This document shows positions 43,818-52,507 of a DNA stretch of 64,000 bases, piece after piece. Position 1 is the stretch's first letter. Each line of letters begins with the position of its first letter. A program made the position numbers and the translations under genes. The notes below the pieces were generated by a model. It did no database searches and was not told the DNA's origin. It was given only the letters and a program-made list of their open reading frames with translations. Origin of the DNA: Ruminococcus sp. (GTDB taxonomy: Bacteria > Bacillota > Clostridia > Oscillospirales > Ruminococcaceae); contig SVNX01000001.1 in assembly GCA_015066665.1 (NCBI GenBank), positions 98,269 through 162,268 on the forward strand. The letters run 5' to 3'.

Positions 43818-45233
43818 TTATTCAGCCAGTGCGGCATTGTAGGTCTCCAGCACATCATCGATGGCAGCAGACCAGTTGTCACGAAGCACAGCCCAGGAAT
43901 CAACGTCGTCATACTTCAGAACGCCGTCCATCAGGTTGTTCATGATACCTCTTGTCTCGTAGGTGTACTCGCCCTCACCATACATGGTGCTGCCCATGCC
44001 GTAACCGAAGTCGAATACCGGAATGGTATCTTCCTTGTACTGCATGATGGCGTCATACTGCTCCTCGGTCTTGTAAGCGAGTGTGATGCCGGATGCGGAC
44101 TGCTCTACGATCAGCGCCTTCTCCTTGGCAGCCTGCTTGTACTCTTCCTCGTATTCAGCCAGACGCTCACAGTAGATGTAAGTGCCGACAGCCTCACCCA
44201 TTTCGGAGTTCTTAACCAGCATCTTGGCACCGAAGTTTGCGCAGAGATAGTAGTCATCTGCCTCGGGATCCTTCGGGAACGGTACAACCATGATGTCGCC
44301 GTCGGGGTTCTTGGCGTTGGATGCACCCAGAGACCAGTCAGCCATGCCGTAGAACAGGATATTGCCTGCCTCGGGGAAGTTGCCGTACCAGTTTGCATCA
44401 TAGAGCTGGAGGCTCTTCATTTCTTCCATCAGCTGCTGTGCTGCTTCGATACGGGAGTCATACACATTGTTTGTGAACTTTTCGCCGTCGAACTTCACGA
44501 TGGTCTGACCGGTGGACTGTACCATAGCCTGACCGAACCAGCCGGCAATACCGTATCTCTGTGTGGTGCCGTCGCCCGCAGCCACGAAGGTCTTCATCAT
44601 TTCCATGAAGGAATTCCAGTCCCACTCGCCCTTTTCATACAGCTCGTAGGGATCGTCCAGACCATTCTCCTCGCACATTGCACGGCTGTAGGTGATCAGC
44701 AGCGGATCGGCGATGGAATAGGGCACAACATAGTGCTGACCCTTATATTCGTACATATCGATGACATCACGCATGTCATCCCAGATCTCATCTTCGAGGT
44801 CGATGTAATCATCGAGGGGCTGGTACTGATCCTTGTACACACCATTGGGGAGGGCATCCCACTCATAGGCGAACATATCCACGGGGTCGCCGCCGAGAAT
44901 ACGGTTGGTCAGTACGTCAAATTTATCATCGGAGGTACACTGGATCCACTTCACCTTACCGCCGTATACATCCTCAAACAGGGTCAGGGCAACGCTTCTG
45001 TCCTGATTGTTGGAGGGATTCAGATCATAAGTACCCAGCCAGTGGATGGTCTGACCCTGAATGTCAACATCGGGTCCGTCCACTTCTTCAGGAGCAGAGA
45101 GGGTAACCTCATCCTCAGACTTGTAATGGCTGCTGTTTTCTGCGGTTTCACCGCCGCATGCGGTTGCTGTCAGGAGCATGGATACGCTCATCAGGCCTGC
45201 CAGCATCAGCTTGAGCTTTCTCAACATCTTCAC
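43818..45233 (-). CDS. Extracellular solute-binding lipoprotein (ABC sugar-type)
   Basis: 471 residues. Signal peptide with lipobox (Cys ~26, in TATACGG), then a family 1-type solute-binding fold (GGDPVDMFAYEWDALPNG, NEMM-like helix, FYGMADWSLGA). Likely binds an oligosaccharide outside the membrane for an ABC importer. No permease or ATPase gene is next to it, so it is an orphan receptor that must share a transporter elsewhere. Strong promoter 140 bp upstream. The convergent sugar-sensor GGDEF gene may be functionally linked, which is a guess. Confidence 0.9.
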   Translation of the reverse strand: MKMLRKLKLMLAGLMSVSMLLTATACGGETAENSSHYKSEDEVTLSAPEEVDGPDVDIQGQTIHWLGTYDLNPSNNQDRSVALTLFEDVYGGKVKWIQCTSDDKFDVLTNRILGGDPVDMFAYEWDALPNGVYKDQYQPLDDYIDLEDEIWDDMRDVIDMYEYKGQHYVVPYSIADPLLITYSRAMCEENGLDDPYELYEKGEWDWNSFMEMMKTFVAAGDGTTQRYGIAGWFGQAMVQSTGQTIVKFDGEKFTNNVYDSRIEAAQQLMEEMKSLQLYDANWYGNFPEAGNILFYGMADWSLGASNAKNPDGDIMVVPFPKDPEADDYYLCANFGAKMLVKNSEMGEAVGTYIYCERLAEYEEEYKQAAKEKALIVEQSASGITLAYKTEEQYDAIMQYKEDTIPVFDFGYGMGSTMYGEGEYTYETRGIMNNLMDGVLKYDDVDSWAVLRDNWSAAIDDVLETYNAALAE

Positions 45234-45372
45234 TTCTTTCTAAAATATTCCGTTTACGGACAGGTGCCTTCCGGCAGCAAATCCCCCCATTTCCGGATTC
45301 ATCACGGTGCATCTCTTTGTTTTTGAAGCACGCCGCCGGAATATGACACCTGTTCATAAAGCAGTTACATAC

Positions 45373-45401
45373 ATTATACATGTTTTCGCAGAAAATGTCA
45401 A
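45373..45401 (-). promoter_or_regulatory. Vegetative promoter of the solute-binding protein gene
   Basis: Minus strand TTGACA (45396-45401), 17 bp, TATAAT (45373-45378). The 45234-45541 gap holds this promoter, a ~130-nt leader and the divergent rnhA promoter; nothing else was seen. Confidence 0.86.
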
Positions 45402-45482
45402 GGGTTTTGTACAAGTTTTTGTGATGATTCTGTGAATAAATAAAATCTTTTTTCTTGCTTGCGGTGATCCATGCCATCCCCC

Positions 45483-45511
45483 TTGCATTCTGCGGCCGAA
45501 TCCTGTATAAT
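45483..45511 (+). promoter_or_regulatory. Vegetative promoter of rnhA
   Basis: TTGCAT (45483-45488), 17 bp, TATAAT (45506-45511), 30 bp before the start. Confidence 0.84.
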
Positions 45512-45541
45512 AGAAATAAGAACGAACGAGGGAGGACAGGT

Positions 45542-45976
45542 ATGAAGCAGGTAGAAATTTTCACGGACGGTGCATGCAGCGGCAATCCGGGGCCGGGCGG
45601 CTGGGGTGCGGTGCTGCGTTACGGCACGGCCGAAAAGGAGCTTTCCGGCGGGGAAGCGAATACCACCAACAACCGCATGGAGCTGTCCGCAGTGATTGCG
45701 GCGCTTGCGGCACTCAAGGAGCCGTGCAGCGTGACACTCACGACCGACAGTAAATATGTGGTGGACAGCATCACAAAGGGCTGGGTCTATGGCTGGCAGA
45801 AGCGGGGCTGGATCAAATCGGATAAGAAGCCCGCTCTGAATGTGGATCTCTGGGAGCAGCTGCTGCCGCTGCTTGCAAAGCACAAGGTGACCTTTGTCTG
45901 GGTCAAGGGGCATGCGGGACATCCCGAGAATGAACGCTGTGATCAGCTTGCAGTCATGGAAAGCCGCAGGTTTTAA
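45542..45976 (+). CDS. rnhA: Ribonuclease HI
   Basis: 144 residues. Cuts RNA in RNA-DNA hybrids. Catalytic acids are in [14 protein letters not shown] (Asp ~9), MELSA (Glu ~48), TDSKYV (Asp ~70) and the C-terminal DQLA (Asp ~134). GAGGACAGGT precedes the ATG. The tail is a little short after the last motif. Followed by a strong terminator. Confidence 0.95.
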   Translation: MKQVEIFTDGACSGNPGPGGWGAVLRYGTAEKELSGGEANTTNNRMELSAVIAALAALKEPCSVTLTTDSKYVVDSITKGWVYGWQKRGWIKSDKKPALNVDLWEQLLPLLAKHKVTFVWVKGHAGHPENERCDQLAVMESRRF

Positions 45977-45992
45977 TGATTTTGCATAGAAG

Positions 45993-46030
45993 AAACGGCA
46001 CGGACGCTCTGTCTGTGCCGTTTGTTTTTT
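45993..46030 (+). terminator. Intrinsic terminator of rnhA
   Basis: Stem AAACGGCAC / GTGCCGTTT extended by GAC/GTC around a short loop, followed by GTTTTTT; 16 bases past the stop. Confidence 0.88.
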
Positions 46031-46042
46031 GAAAAAACTGCC

Positions 46043-46345
46043 CTACTGCTTCTTTACAAGCCGATCGATCGTGTTGGAATTGAGCTTTGCCGTCAGACGC
46101 AGACGGTCGATTTCCTTCTGCATGCCGTCCATCTCCGTCAGGCAGTGTGCCACCTGCTCCTCCATGGAGCGGCGTGCCGCTTCCAGCTCTGCAATTCTGT
46201 CCATTGCCTCGCCAAGCTGTCTGGCCAGTGCATCCAGATGCTCCGACAGTCTTGCATTCAGTGCGTTCTGCTTCTCTCCGAACTCTTCCAGCGCCTTGCC
46301 CGTTTTGCCAAAGCCCTGACTTCCGCCATATGTTTCTGTTTTCAT
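46043..46345 (-). CDS. Small coiled-coil protein, unknown
   Basis: 100 residues, almost wholly helical with heptad-like leucines and charged residues (about 20-95), no membrane segment. Not recognised. The ATG at 46345 has GAGGTG six nt upstream. It is the last gene of the polysaccharide operon, 42 nt after the reductase gene, and might be a scaffold or length-control partner of the glycan machinery; that is a guess from position. Confidence 0.68.
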   Translation of the reverse strand: MKTETYGGSQGFGKTGKALEEFGEKQNALNARLSEHLDALARQLGEAMDRIAELEAARRSMEEQVAHCLTEMDGMQKEIDRLRLTAKLNSNTIDRLVKKQ

Positions 46346-46387
46346 TCCGTTCACCTCATCTGCGATTTCATCCGTATCATTTTCCTC

Positions 46388-47338
46388 TTACATCAGTCCG
46401 AAATTCCGTCTGTTGCTGTCCAGCATCGAGCGCAGCGTCTGTTCCAGCGTATATTCCGGCATCCAGCCCGTATCTGCACGCAGACGGCTCACATCCGCCT
46501 CGATCACCGGTACATCCGAGGGACGCAGTCTGGCGGGATTCTGCTTCACGGTGATCTGCTCGTCACTCAGATCAAGCATCGTGTCAAGCAGCTCGCCGAT
46601 GGAGACCGCATGGCCGCTGCCCACATTGTAGGTCTCGCCTGCCTGTCCCTTTTCCATCAGCATGCTGTAAGCACGCACCACATCGCGTACATCGGAGAAA
46701 TCCCTTCTTGCTGTGAGATTGCCCACCTGCATCACGGGTTCACGGAAGCCCGCTTCCATTTCGGCGATCTGCAGTGCAAAATCCGCCGCTACGAACTGCG
46801 GGGACTGTCCCACACCGATGTGATTGAATGCACGCACCATCACAATGCCCATGCCATAGGCTCTGGCGTAAATGCTGCCGATCATGTTCTGGCAGGCCTT
46901 GGTCACGGCGTAGAGATTGCCCGGATGCAGTGCCTCGTCCTCCGAAACGGGGCAGGCACCCTCACGCAGATAGCCGTATTCCTCACCGGAACCCACCAGC
47001 AGAATGCGGGGATAGTATTCCTCAATGCTGCGCACGGCTTCCAGCAGATGGAGTGCACCCTTAATGTTCACATCCACCGTCAGCTCCGGCTCCTTCCAGG
47101 AGAGCGCCACGGAGCTCTGCGCCGCAAGATGATAGATCTGTGCCGGCCGGTGCGCCAGCAGAAGCGAACGGATATCTCGCTCGCTTGTGATATCGAGGTC
47201 GAATACCTCACAGCCGCGGGCATTCACACGCTCACCGGGGAGCTTTGTGGCACCCACATATTTTCCGCAGGCCTCCTGCAGATGGGTGACAAGATACCCG
47301 CCCACAAAGCCGCCTGCGCCGATGACCAATGCGTCCAT
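46388..47338 (-). CDS. rmd: NAD-dependent epimerase/dehydratase, likely GDP-4-dehydro-6-deoxy-D-mannose reductase
   Basis: 316 residues, SDR fold: GAGGFVGGYL nucleotide motif at residues 7-16 and catalytic Tyr-x3-Lys in YAVTKACQN (~142). Similar to RMD/GMD-type enzymes. With gmd and manC in the same operon, it most likely reduces GDP-4-keto-6-deoxymannose to GDP-D-rhamnose; a GDP-L-fucose-type product cannot be excluded by eye. Starts one base after the preceding glycosyltransferase gene. Confidence 0.8.
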   Translation of the reverse strand: MDALVIGAGGFVGGYLVTHLQEACGKYVGATKLPGERVNARGCEVFDLDITSERDIRSLLLAHRPAQIYHLAAQSSVALSWKEPELTVDVNIKGALHLLEAVRSIEEYYPRILLVGSGEEYGYLREGACPVSEDEALHPGNLYAVTKACQNMIGSIYARAYGMGIVMVRAFNHIGVGQSPQFVAADFALQIAEMEAGFREPVMQVGNLTARRDFSDVRDVVRAYSMLMEKGQAGETYNVGSGHAVSIGELLDTMLDLSDEQITVKQNPARLRPSDVPVIEADVSRLRADTGWMPEYTLEQTLRSMLDSNRRNFGLM

Positions 47339-47339
47339 A

Positions 47340-48455
47340 TTACACCTTCCCTTTCAATACCTGTATGATGCTGTCCATGATGGCTGCCGGTTCATAGTCC
47401 CGCCGTACTTTTTCCGCAGCATTGCGGCCATATCTGGCACGGAGGGACGGATCGTCCGCAAGCGTCTGAATGGCCTTGGCAAGTGCTGCGGCATCCCTTG
47501 GCGGGACGGTCAGCCCCGTTTTTCCGTGCACGCTCACATAGGGGACGCCCGTGGGGAGCGATGTGTTGATGACGGGCTTGCCATAGACCATGGCCTCCTG
47601 CTGGACAATGCCGAAGGCCTCTGAATTTTCGACCGAGGGGAACACAAAGATGTCGCAGTCTGCAAAGGCTGCCTTCAGATCTTCATCCGAAAGCCGCCCG
47701 AGGAAATGCACCGGCAGTCCCTCTGTCTGTGCACGCAGCGCATCCTCCAGCGGCCCCGTGCCGCAGAGAAACAGCTCGCAGCCGCGGACATGCTTCATTG
47801 CCTCCAGGAGATAGGATGCCCCCTTGTAATACACCAGCCGTCCTGCAAAGAGGAGCTTGACCGCATGGGGATGGCGGCATTTCTCCGTGAGGATGGGGGT
47901 GCGTGCCGCCTTTTCATAGGCATCCCGCTCGAGGGCATAGGGGATAATGCGGCATTTTTCACGAAATTCCGGAAGAAATGCCGAGCTGTCCACATGGCCG
48001 GGGGTGGCAGCGATGATGGCATCGGCACGCTTCAGAAACTGCCGGAGCAGCGGTGCATAGAGCCGCAGCAGTTTTTTCTGTTTGACCACATCGCTGTGCC
48101 ATGCGATGACCACCCGTCCCTTGTATCCCGAGAGCAGACAGGCCAGATCCCCGAGGGGAAAGGGCGTGTGGAACTCGACCACATCGGCATCCTTGGCCAT
48201 TTTCCGGAATGTCCACAGAAACGACAGCGAGAGCGGACAGGAAAAATACGTCCCCAGACTGCCGCAGCGTGTGATGGTCACGCCGTCTTGCTGTTCGGTG
48301 GTGCCCCGTCCTTTTTCCTGACAGACCAGCACCCTCACTTCGGTATCGGGGTACTTCGACAGGAGTCTTGCACGCTGTGCGACCAGCGTTTCAATCCCGC
48401 CGATATGCGGGGGATAGAACTTATTTACCTCTAAGATCCTGAATTTTTCAGCCAT
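47340..48455 (-). CDS. Glycosyltransferase family 4 (downstream of pair)
   Basis: 371 residues, GT-B fold. The donor-binding E-x7-E motif is VENSEAFGIVQQEAM (about 268-282); HIGGIE near the N-terminus (17-22) is the glycine-rich acceptor-side loop. Cytoplasmic, adds a sugar from a nucleotide donor to the growing lipid-linked glycan. Overlaps the upstream glycosyltransferase by 8 nt. The donor may be GDP-rhamnose or GDP-mannose, given the operon. Confidence 0.9.
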   Translation of the reverse strand: MAEKFRILEVNKFYPPHIGGIETLVAQRARLLSKYPDTEVRVLVCQEKGRGTTEQQDGVTITRCGSLGTYFSCPLSLSFLWTFRKMAKDADVVEFHTPFPLGDLACLLSGYKGRVVIAWHSDVVKQKKLLRLYAPLLRQFLKRADAIIAATPGHVDSSAFLPEFREKCRIIPYALERDAYEKAARTPILTEKCRHPHAVKLLFAGRLVYYKGASYLLEAMKHVRGCELFLCGTGPLEDALRAQTEGLPVHFLGRLSDEDLKAAFADCDIFVFPSVENSEAFGIVQQEAMVYGKPVINTSLPTGVPYVSVHGKTGLTVPPRDAAALAKAIQTLADDPSLRARYGRNAAEKVRRDYEPAAIMDSIIQVLKGKV

Positions 48456-49617
48456 GGTGCTGCTCCTTCAGTGCTGGGATCAGCTCGCAGTATACGTCAT
48501 AGAGCATGGCGGCACTGCGTTCCCAGGAAAACGTCTTGGCACGATCGAGACCCTCGGCGGAGAGCCGTTTCCGGAGTGCCGCATCCGTGAACAGGCGATG
48601 CAGTCCGGCGGCGATGTCCTCGGTGCTGTCGGCCTTTACGATCACCGCACTGTCGCCCGTGACCTCGGGGAGGGAGGCGGCATCGGACACGAGCACGGGG
48701 GTGCCGCAGGCCATTGCCTCGAGCGGCGGCATGCCGAAGCCCTCATAGAGCGAGGGGAATGTGAAGGCAAGTGCACCGCTCATGAGTGCGCACAGCTCTT
48801 CTTCGGCGATGTACTGGGTGAAGATCACCCTGTCCTCCAGCCCGAGCGACTGCACCTTGGCAAAAATGCCGTCATACAGCCATCCCTTGCCGCCTGCAAG
48901 GACAAGCTGTGCGGGATTTGCGTGGGATGCAGCAAACTGTGCATAGGCATCGATGAGCCGTTCGAGATTCTTGCGTGGCTCAAGTGTGCCAAGGTAGAGG
49001 AAGTACGATGCGGACAGACCGTGTTTTTCACGCACCTGAGCGATTTTTTTGACATCCGTTTCGGGATGGAAGCGATCTGTATCCACGCCGCATGGCACGA
49101 CTCTGATTTTGTCCGCAAATTCGGGATAATACCGGATGATCTCCGCACGGGAGAAGTACGAATCGGTCACGATCCGATCCGCCCGCTTCATGGATTTGCG
49201 CAGTCCCGTCTGCAGCATGAGGCGTGTGCGGCTGCGTACGGTCTCGGGGTAGGCATGGAGCACCATGTCATGCACGGTCACAACGGTCTTTCCGGCCACG
49301 AAAGGCGGGACGATATAATTGAAAAAATGCGTCAGGCAGGCCTTTTTCCCGAAGAACCACCGGTACGGCAGCGGCAGGAAGGCCGAGAGTGCACGATAGA
49401 CAAACGGCGGAAAAAACGCCCGCTTTGCATACATATTGCCGGAAAGAAAGGGGGCAAGGGCAGCCTGCTTTTCCGCCATTTTCCGCACGGCGAAATACTG
49501 CAGGGCAAAGCGGTGTTCCGGATGGCGCCGGGCAAGCGCCTTCACCTGTCCCGCTTCGCAGTAGCCGATGCCCGTCAGCCTGCCCATCAGCGGCAGTGCA
49601 TCGAAGGCGATGTTCAT
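48448..49617 (-). CDS. Glycosyltransferase family 4 (upstream of pair)
   Basis: 389 residues, mannosyltransferase-type GT4. N-terminal GRLTGIGYCE loop, C-terminal domain with YLGTLEPRKNLERLIDAY (~215) and the donor motif YEGFGMPPLEAMA (~295). Resembles WbaZ/MtfB-like mannosyl- and rhamnosyltransferases. The start overlaps the DivIVA-motif gene by 4 nt (ATGA). Confidence 0.9.
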   Translation of the reverse strand: MNIAFDALPLMGRLTGIGYCEAGQVKALARRHPEHRFALQYFAVRKMAEKQAALAPFLSGNMYAKRAFFPPFVYRALSAFLPLPYRWFFGKKACLTHFFNYIVPPFVAGKTVVTVHDMVLHAYPETVRSRTRLMLQTGLRKSMKRADRIVTDSYFSRAEIIRYYPEFADKIRVVPCGVDTDRFHPETDVKKIAQVREKHGLSASYFLYLGTLEPRKNLERLIDAYAQFAASHANPAQLVLAGGKGWLYDGIFAKVQSLGLEDRVIFTQYIAEEELCALMSGALAFTFPSLYEGFGMPPLEAMACGTPVLVSDAASLPEVTGDSAVIVKADSTEDIAAGLHRLFTDAALRKRLSAEGLDRAKTFSWERSAAMLYDVYCELIPALKEQHHG

Positions 49618-49868
49618 GGGCGTTCCCCCCTGAGTACTGCCTGAAGTGCGGTAAGGCAGGCATCCACATCCTCCGTCCGGAAGCCGCCCAATGCCTTCTG
49701 GAGGGGCTTGCGTGTGAGAGATTCGGCTTCCTTCAGGGCTTCTTCCCGTGACATGCTGCCGTTTTCCACGGCAAGGATGAGGGCATTGAGGCCATCCAGC
49801 CGCACCATGACCTGCATTTTATGATAGCCCTTGAGGGCGGTACGGAATACGGTGTTCTGTTCCATCAT
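49614..49868 (-). CDS. Small protein with two DivIVA-like motifs
   Basis: 83-84 residues, no membrane segment. Two stretches resemble the DivIVA N-terminal F-x3-xxGY-x4-V motif: FRTALKGYHKMQV (about 7-19) and ALGGFRTEDVDACL near the C-terminus. The region between is charged and helical. Starts with two adjacent ATGs after AGGAG; the second (49865) has better spacing. Coupled to the GT4 gene. Could tie glycan assembly to the cell pole or division site; assignment is tentative. Confidence 0.6.
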   Translation of the reverse strand: MMEQNTVFRTALKGYHKMQVMVRLDGLNALILAVENGSMSREEALKEAESLTRKPLQKALGGFRTEDVDACLTALQAVLRGERP

Positions 49869-49929
49869 TTTTCTCCTGAATCGGAAAGAAGGGGCGGCAG
49901 CTTTGCACTGCACCCCTTATTTCATGTCG

Positions 49930-50075
49930 ATATTGTGCAAAGGGATGTGATCCCTTTGGCGGGGGTCAGGGGGCAATGTCAACAACTTAAAACAGTTGCG
50001 CAAAGATTGCCCCCGCCAAGGGCTAACGCCCTTTGAACCCGCTTACGTTTTTGACATTGGGTCAGGGGCAGAGCC
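49930..50075. repeat. Multi-hairpin intergenic repeat between gmd and the DivIVA-motif gene
   Basis: Contains hairpin AAAGGGATGTGATCCCTTT followed by GGCGGGGGT, the pair GGGGGCAAT / ATTGCCCCC, and AAGGGC..GCCCTT. The first part recurs at 51291 with its loop inverted (AAAGGGATCACATCCCTTT). No coding sign. It sits inside the polysaccharide operon. Confidence 0.7.
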
Positions 50076-50086
50076 ACCTGACAGTT

Positions 50087-51121
50087 TCAGGCAAGCTTAG
50101 AAGTCTTGATTTCCTTTTCCACGATGGCAAGGTCATTCTGCACCATGCGTTCCACCAGTTCTGCAAAGGAAATCTCACGCTCCCAGCCCAGTGCAGCTTC
50201 TGCCTTGGCGGGATTGCCAAGGAGCACATCGACCTCTGCGGGACGGAAGAATTTCGGATTGACCTTCACAATCACCTTGCCGGTGGCCTTGTCCTTGCCG
50301 ATCTCGTTCACGCCTTCGCCTTCCCAGACAACCTCAATGCCTGCGGTGCGGAATGCGATTTCCACGAATTCACGGACGGTTCTGGTTTCATTTGTGGCGA
50401 TGACATAGTCATCCGGTGTTTCCTGCTGGAGCATCAGCCACATGGCCTTGACATAGTCCTTGGAGTGACCCCAGTCACGCTTGGAATCCATATTGCCCAG
50501 TTCCACGCAGTCCTGCACGCCGTACTTGATGCGTGCTACTGCCATGGAGATCTTGCGGGTGACGAATTCAAGGCCCCTGCGCTCGGATTCGTGATTGAAG
50601 AGAATGCCGGAGCAGGCGTACATATCATAGCTTTCACGGTAATTCTTGGTGATCCAGTGGCCGTAGAGCTTGGCGACGCCATAGGGACTTCTCGGATAGA
50701 AGGGGGTCTTTTCGGTCTGGGGCATCTCCTGCACGAGACCGAACATCTCGGAGGTGGACGCCTGATAGAAGCGTGCGGAGGGCTTGACGGTGCGGATGGC
50801 CTCGAGCATGTTCGTTACGCCGATGGCATCAATGTCCGCCGTGCCGAGGGGGGTATCCCAGCTGGTTGCCACAAAGGACTGCGCTGCGAGGTTGTAGACC
50901 TCATCCGCCTGCGAGATCTGCATGGCCTTGATGAGGGAGATGGGGTCGGTCATATCGGCGTAGATCAGTGTGACCCTATCCTTGAGATGCTCGATGTTGC
51001 CGTAGTCCACGGTGGCCTTGCGTCTCCAGATGCCGTAAACATCGTAGCCCTTTTCCAGCAGCAGCTCTGCAAGATAGGAGCCGTCCTGTCCGGTAATGCC
51101 TGTGATGAGTGCTTTTTTCAT
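50087..51121 (-). CDS. gmd: GDP-mannose 4,6-dehydratase
   Basis: 344 residues. Turns GDP-D-mannose to GDP-4-keto-6-deoxymannose using tightly bound NADP. GITGQDGSYLAELL (7-20) is the nucleotide loop; catalytic Thr/Ser-Glu in ASTSEMFG (~121-128) and YGVAKLYG (~147) holds Tyr-x3-Lys. The HESERRG motif is present. AAGGAG before the ATG. Needs GDP-mannose from the manC product upstream. Confidence 0.96.
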   Translation of the reverse strand: MKKALITGITGQDGSYLAELLLEKGYDVYGIWRRKATVDYGNIEHLKDRVTLIYADMTDPISLIKAMQISQADEVYNLAAQSFVATSWDTPLGTADIDAIGVTNMLEAIRTVKPSARFYQASTSEMFGLVQEMPQTEKTPFYPRSPYGVAKLYGHWITKNYRESYDMYACSGILFNHESERRGLEFVTRKISMAVARIKYGVQDCVELGNMDSKRDWGHSKDYVKAMWLMLQQETPDDYVIATNETRTVREFVEIAFRTAGIEVVWEGEGVNEIGKDKATGKVIVKVNPKFFRPAEVDVLLGNPAKAEAALGWEREISFAELVERMVQNDLAIVEKEIKTSKLA

Positions 51122-51230
51122 AGTGCTGTTCTCCTTTATATATGGTAGTGTCGGCAGGATGCTGTTCAGGCAGGATGGCTGTCTGAGCGTGTCCTGCGTC
51201 TGAACTCTGCCAAGAATGGGGTTCTTGCAA

Positions 51231-51393
51231 TTCTAACGTTTTCCCTTTCTCCCCGCAGGGGGCAATGGGAAAACGCCTTGGGATGCCAAAGGGATCACAT
51301 CCCTTTGGCGGGGGTGACTCCCCACGGGGTGGGGAGATGCCGAACAAAGTAAGGCAGAGGGGACGGGGCGGTTAGCCTGGGGGCAGCGCCCCC
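51231..51393. repeat. Hairpin-rich intergenic repeat between manC and gmd
   Basis: Holds a long inverted repeat CGTTTTCCC..GGGAAAACG (51237-51275), the hairpin AAAGGGATCACATCCCTTT followed by GGCGGGGGT (from about 51290, matching 49939), CTCCCCACGGGGTGGGGAG, and GGGGGCAGCGCCCCC just past the manC stop, which may end part of the transcript. Confidence 0.65.
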
Positions 51394-51395
51394 GA

Positions 51396-52466
51396 TCAGA
51401 GCAGCTCAACCCTGCCCTGTGCTCTCAGCTCCGCCAGTACCTTCTTGATATCCTGTGTACTGTTCTTATCACACACCAGTACCGCATCCGGCGTATCGAC
51501 AATGACAACATCCTCAAGTCCGAGGACTGCAATCATCCTGCTGCCTGCACAGATGGTGCAGTTTTTGCTGTCCACGCTCACCACGTCGCCCGAGAGCATA
51601 TTGCCCTCGCTGTCCGTCTCGTTGATGCGCTGCAGAGCCAGCCAGCTGCCCACATCGTCCCAGCCGAAATTGCCGGGGATGGTGTGGATGTGTGAGGCCT
51701 TTTCCATGATGCCGAAATCAATCGATTCCGCAGGCAGATCGGGGAAATGCTCGTTCAGCACATCAGAAAAATCCGCTGTGCCGTAGGCTGCGGCGATCGG
51801 CAGAAGACCCTCATACAGAAGCGGCATATGCTGCCGGATGTTGGAAAGGATCGTGGTGGCCTTCCAGATGAACATGCCGCTGTTCCAGAGATAGCCGCCG
51901 GATTTCAGATAGCCCTTGGCCGTGGGCAGGTCGGGCTTTTCCACAAAGCGTTCCACATCATAGACGCCGCTGCGGCCGCTGCCGCGGACATATTTGATAT
52001 AGCCATAGCCCGTTTCCGGATAGGTGGGGGTGATGCCGAGCGTCACGAGATTTTCGCCGGCTTCCGCCGCTTCTGCTGCACGGCGCAGGGTGTCGGTGTA
52101 CATGTCCTCCGAGCGGATCAGATGATCCGAGGGCAGCACGAACATGACGGCATCGCCATACTTCTTCTGAATAATGCCCGCCGCAAGACCAATGCAGGGG
52201 GCTGTGTTGCGGGCGCAGGGCTCTGCGATCACATTCTCCGCCGGAACATCCGGCAGCTGTTCATGAATCAGCCCGAGATAAGCGGCATTTGTGACGATAT
52301 ATACATCCTCCGGTGCCACAAGGGCACCCAGACGACGGACTGTTTTCTGAATCATGGTCTCCCCGTCCGAAGTCAGGGAAAGAAACTGTTTGGGGCAGGA
52401 TGTGCGGCTCTTCGGCCAGAAGCGCTCGCCCTTTCCGCCCGCCATGATGACTGCTGTGAGCTTCAT
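51396..52466 (-). CDS. manC: Mannose-1-phosphate guanylyltransferase
   Basis: 356 residues, the short form without the phosphomannose isomerase domain. Makes GDP-mannose from mannose-1-phosphate and GTP. Signature AGGKGERFWPKSR (9-21) with PKQFL (25-29), and FVEKPD (~163). ATG at 52466 follows GGAGG at 5 nt. Second gene of the polysaccharide operon, feeding gmd. Confidence 0.95.
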   Translation of the reverse strand: MKLTAVIMAGGKGERFWPKSRTSCPKQFLSLTSDGETMIQKTVRRLGALVAPEDVYIVTNAAYLGLIHEQLPDVPAENVIAEPCARNTAPCIGLAAGIIQKKYGDAVMFVLPSDHLIRSEDMYTDTLRRAAEAAEAGENLVTLGITPTYPETGYGYIKYVRGSGRSGVYDVERFVEKPDLPTAKGYLKSGGYLWNSGMFIWKATTILSNIRQHMPLLYEGLLPIAAAYGTADFSDVLNEHFPDLPAESIDFGIMEKASHIHTIPGNFGWDDVGSWLALQRINETDSEGNMLSGDVVSVDSKNCTICAGSRMIAVLGLEDVVIVDTPDAVLVCDKNSTQDIKKVLAELRAQGRVELL

Positions 52467-52507
52467 ACAAACCTCCGTTTCATGCATAGACCAAGGATTT
52501 CGGGGCG

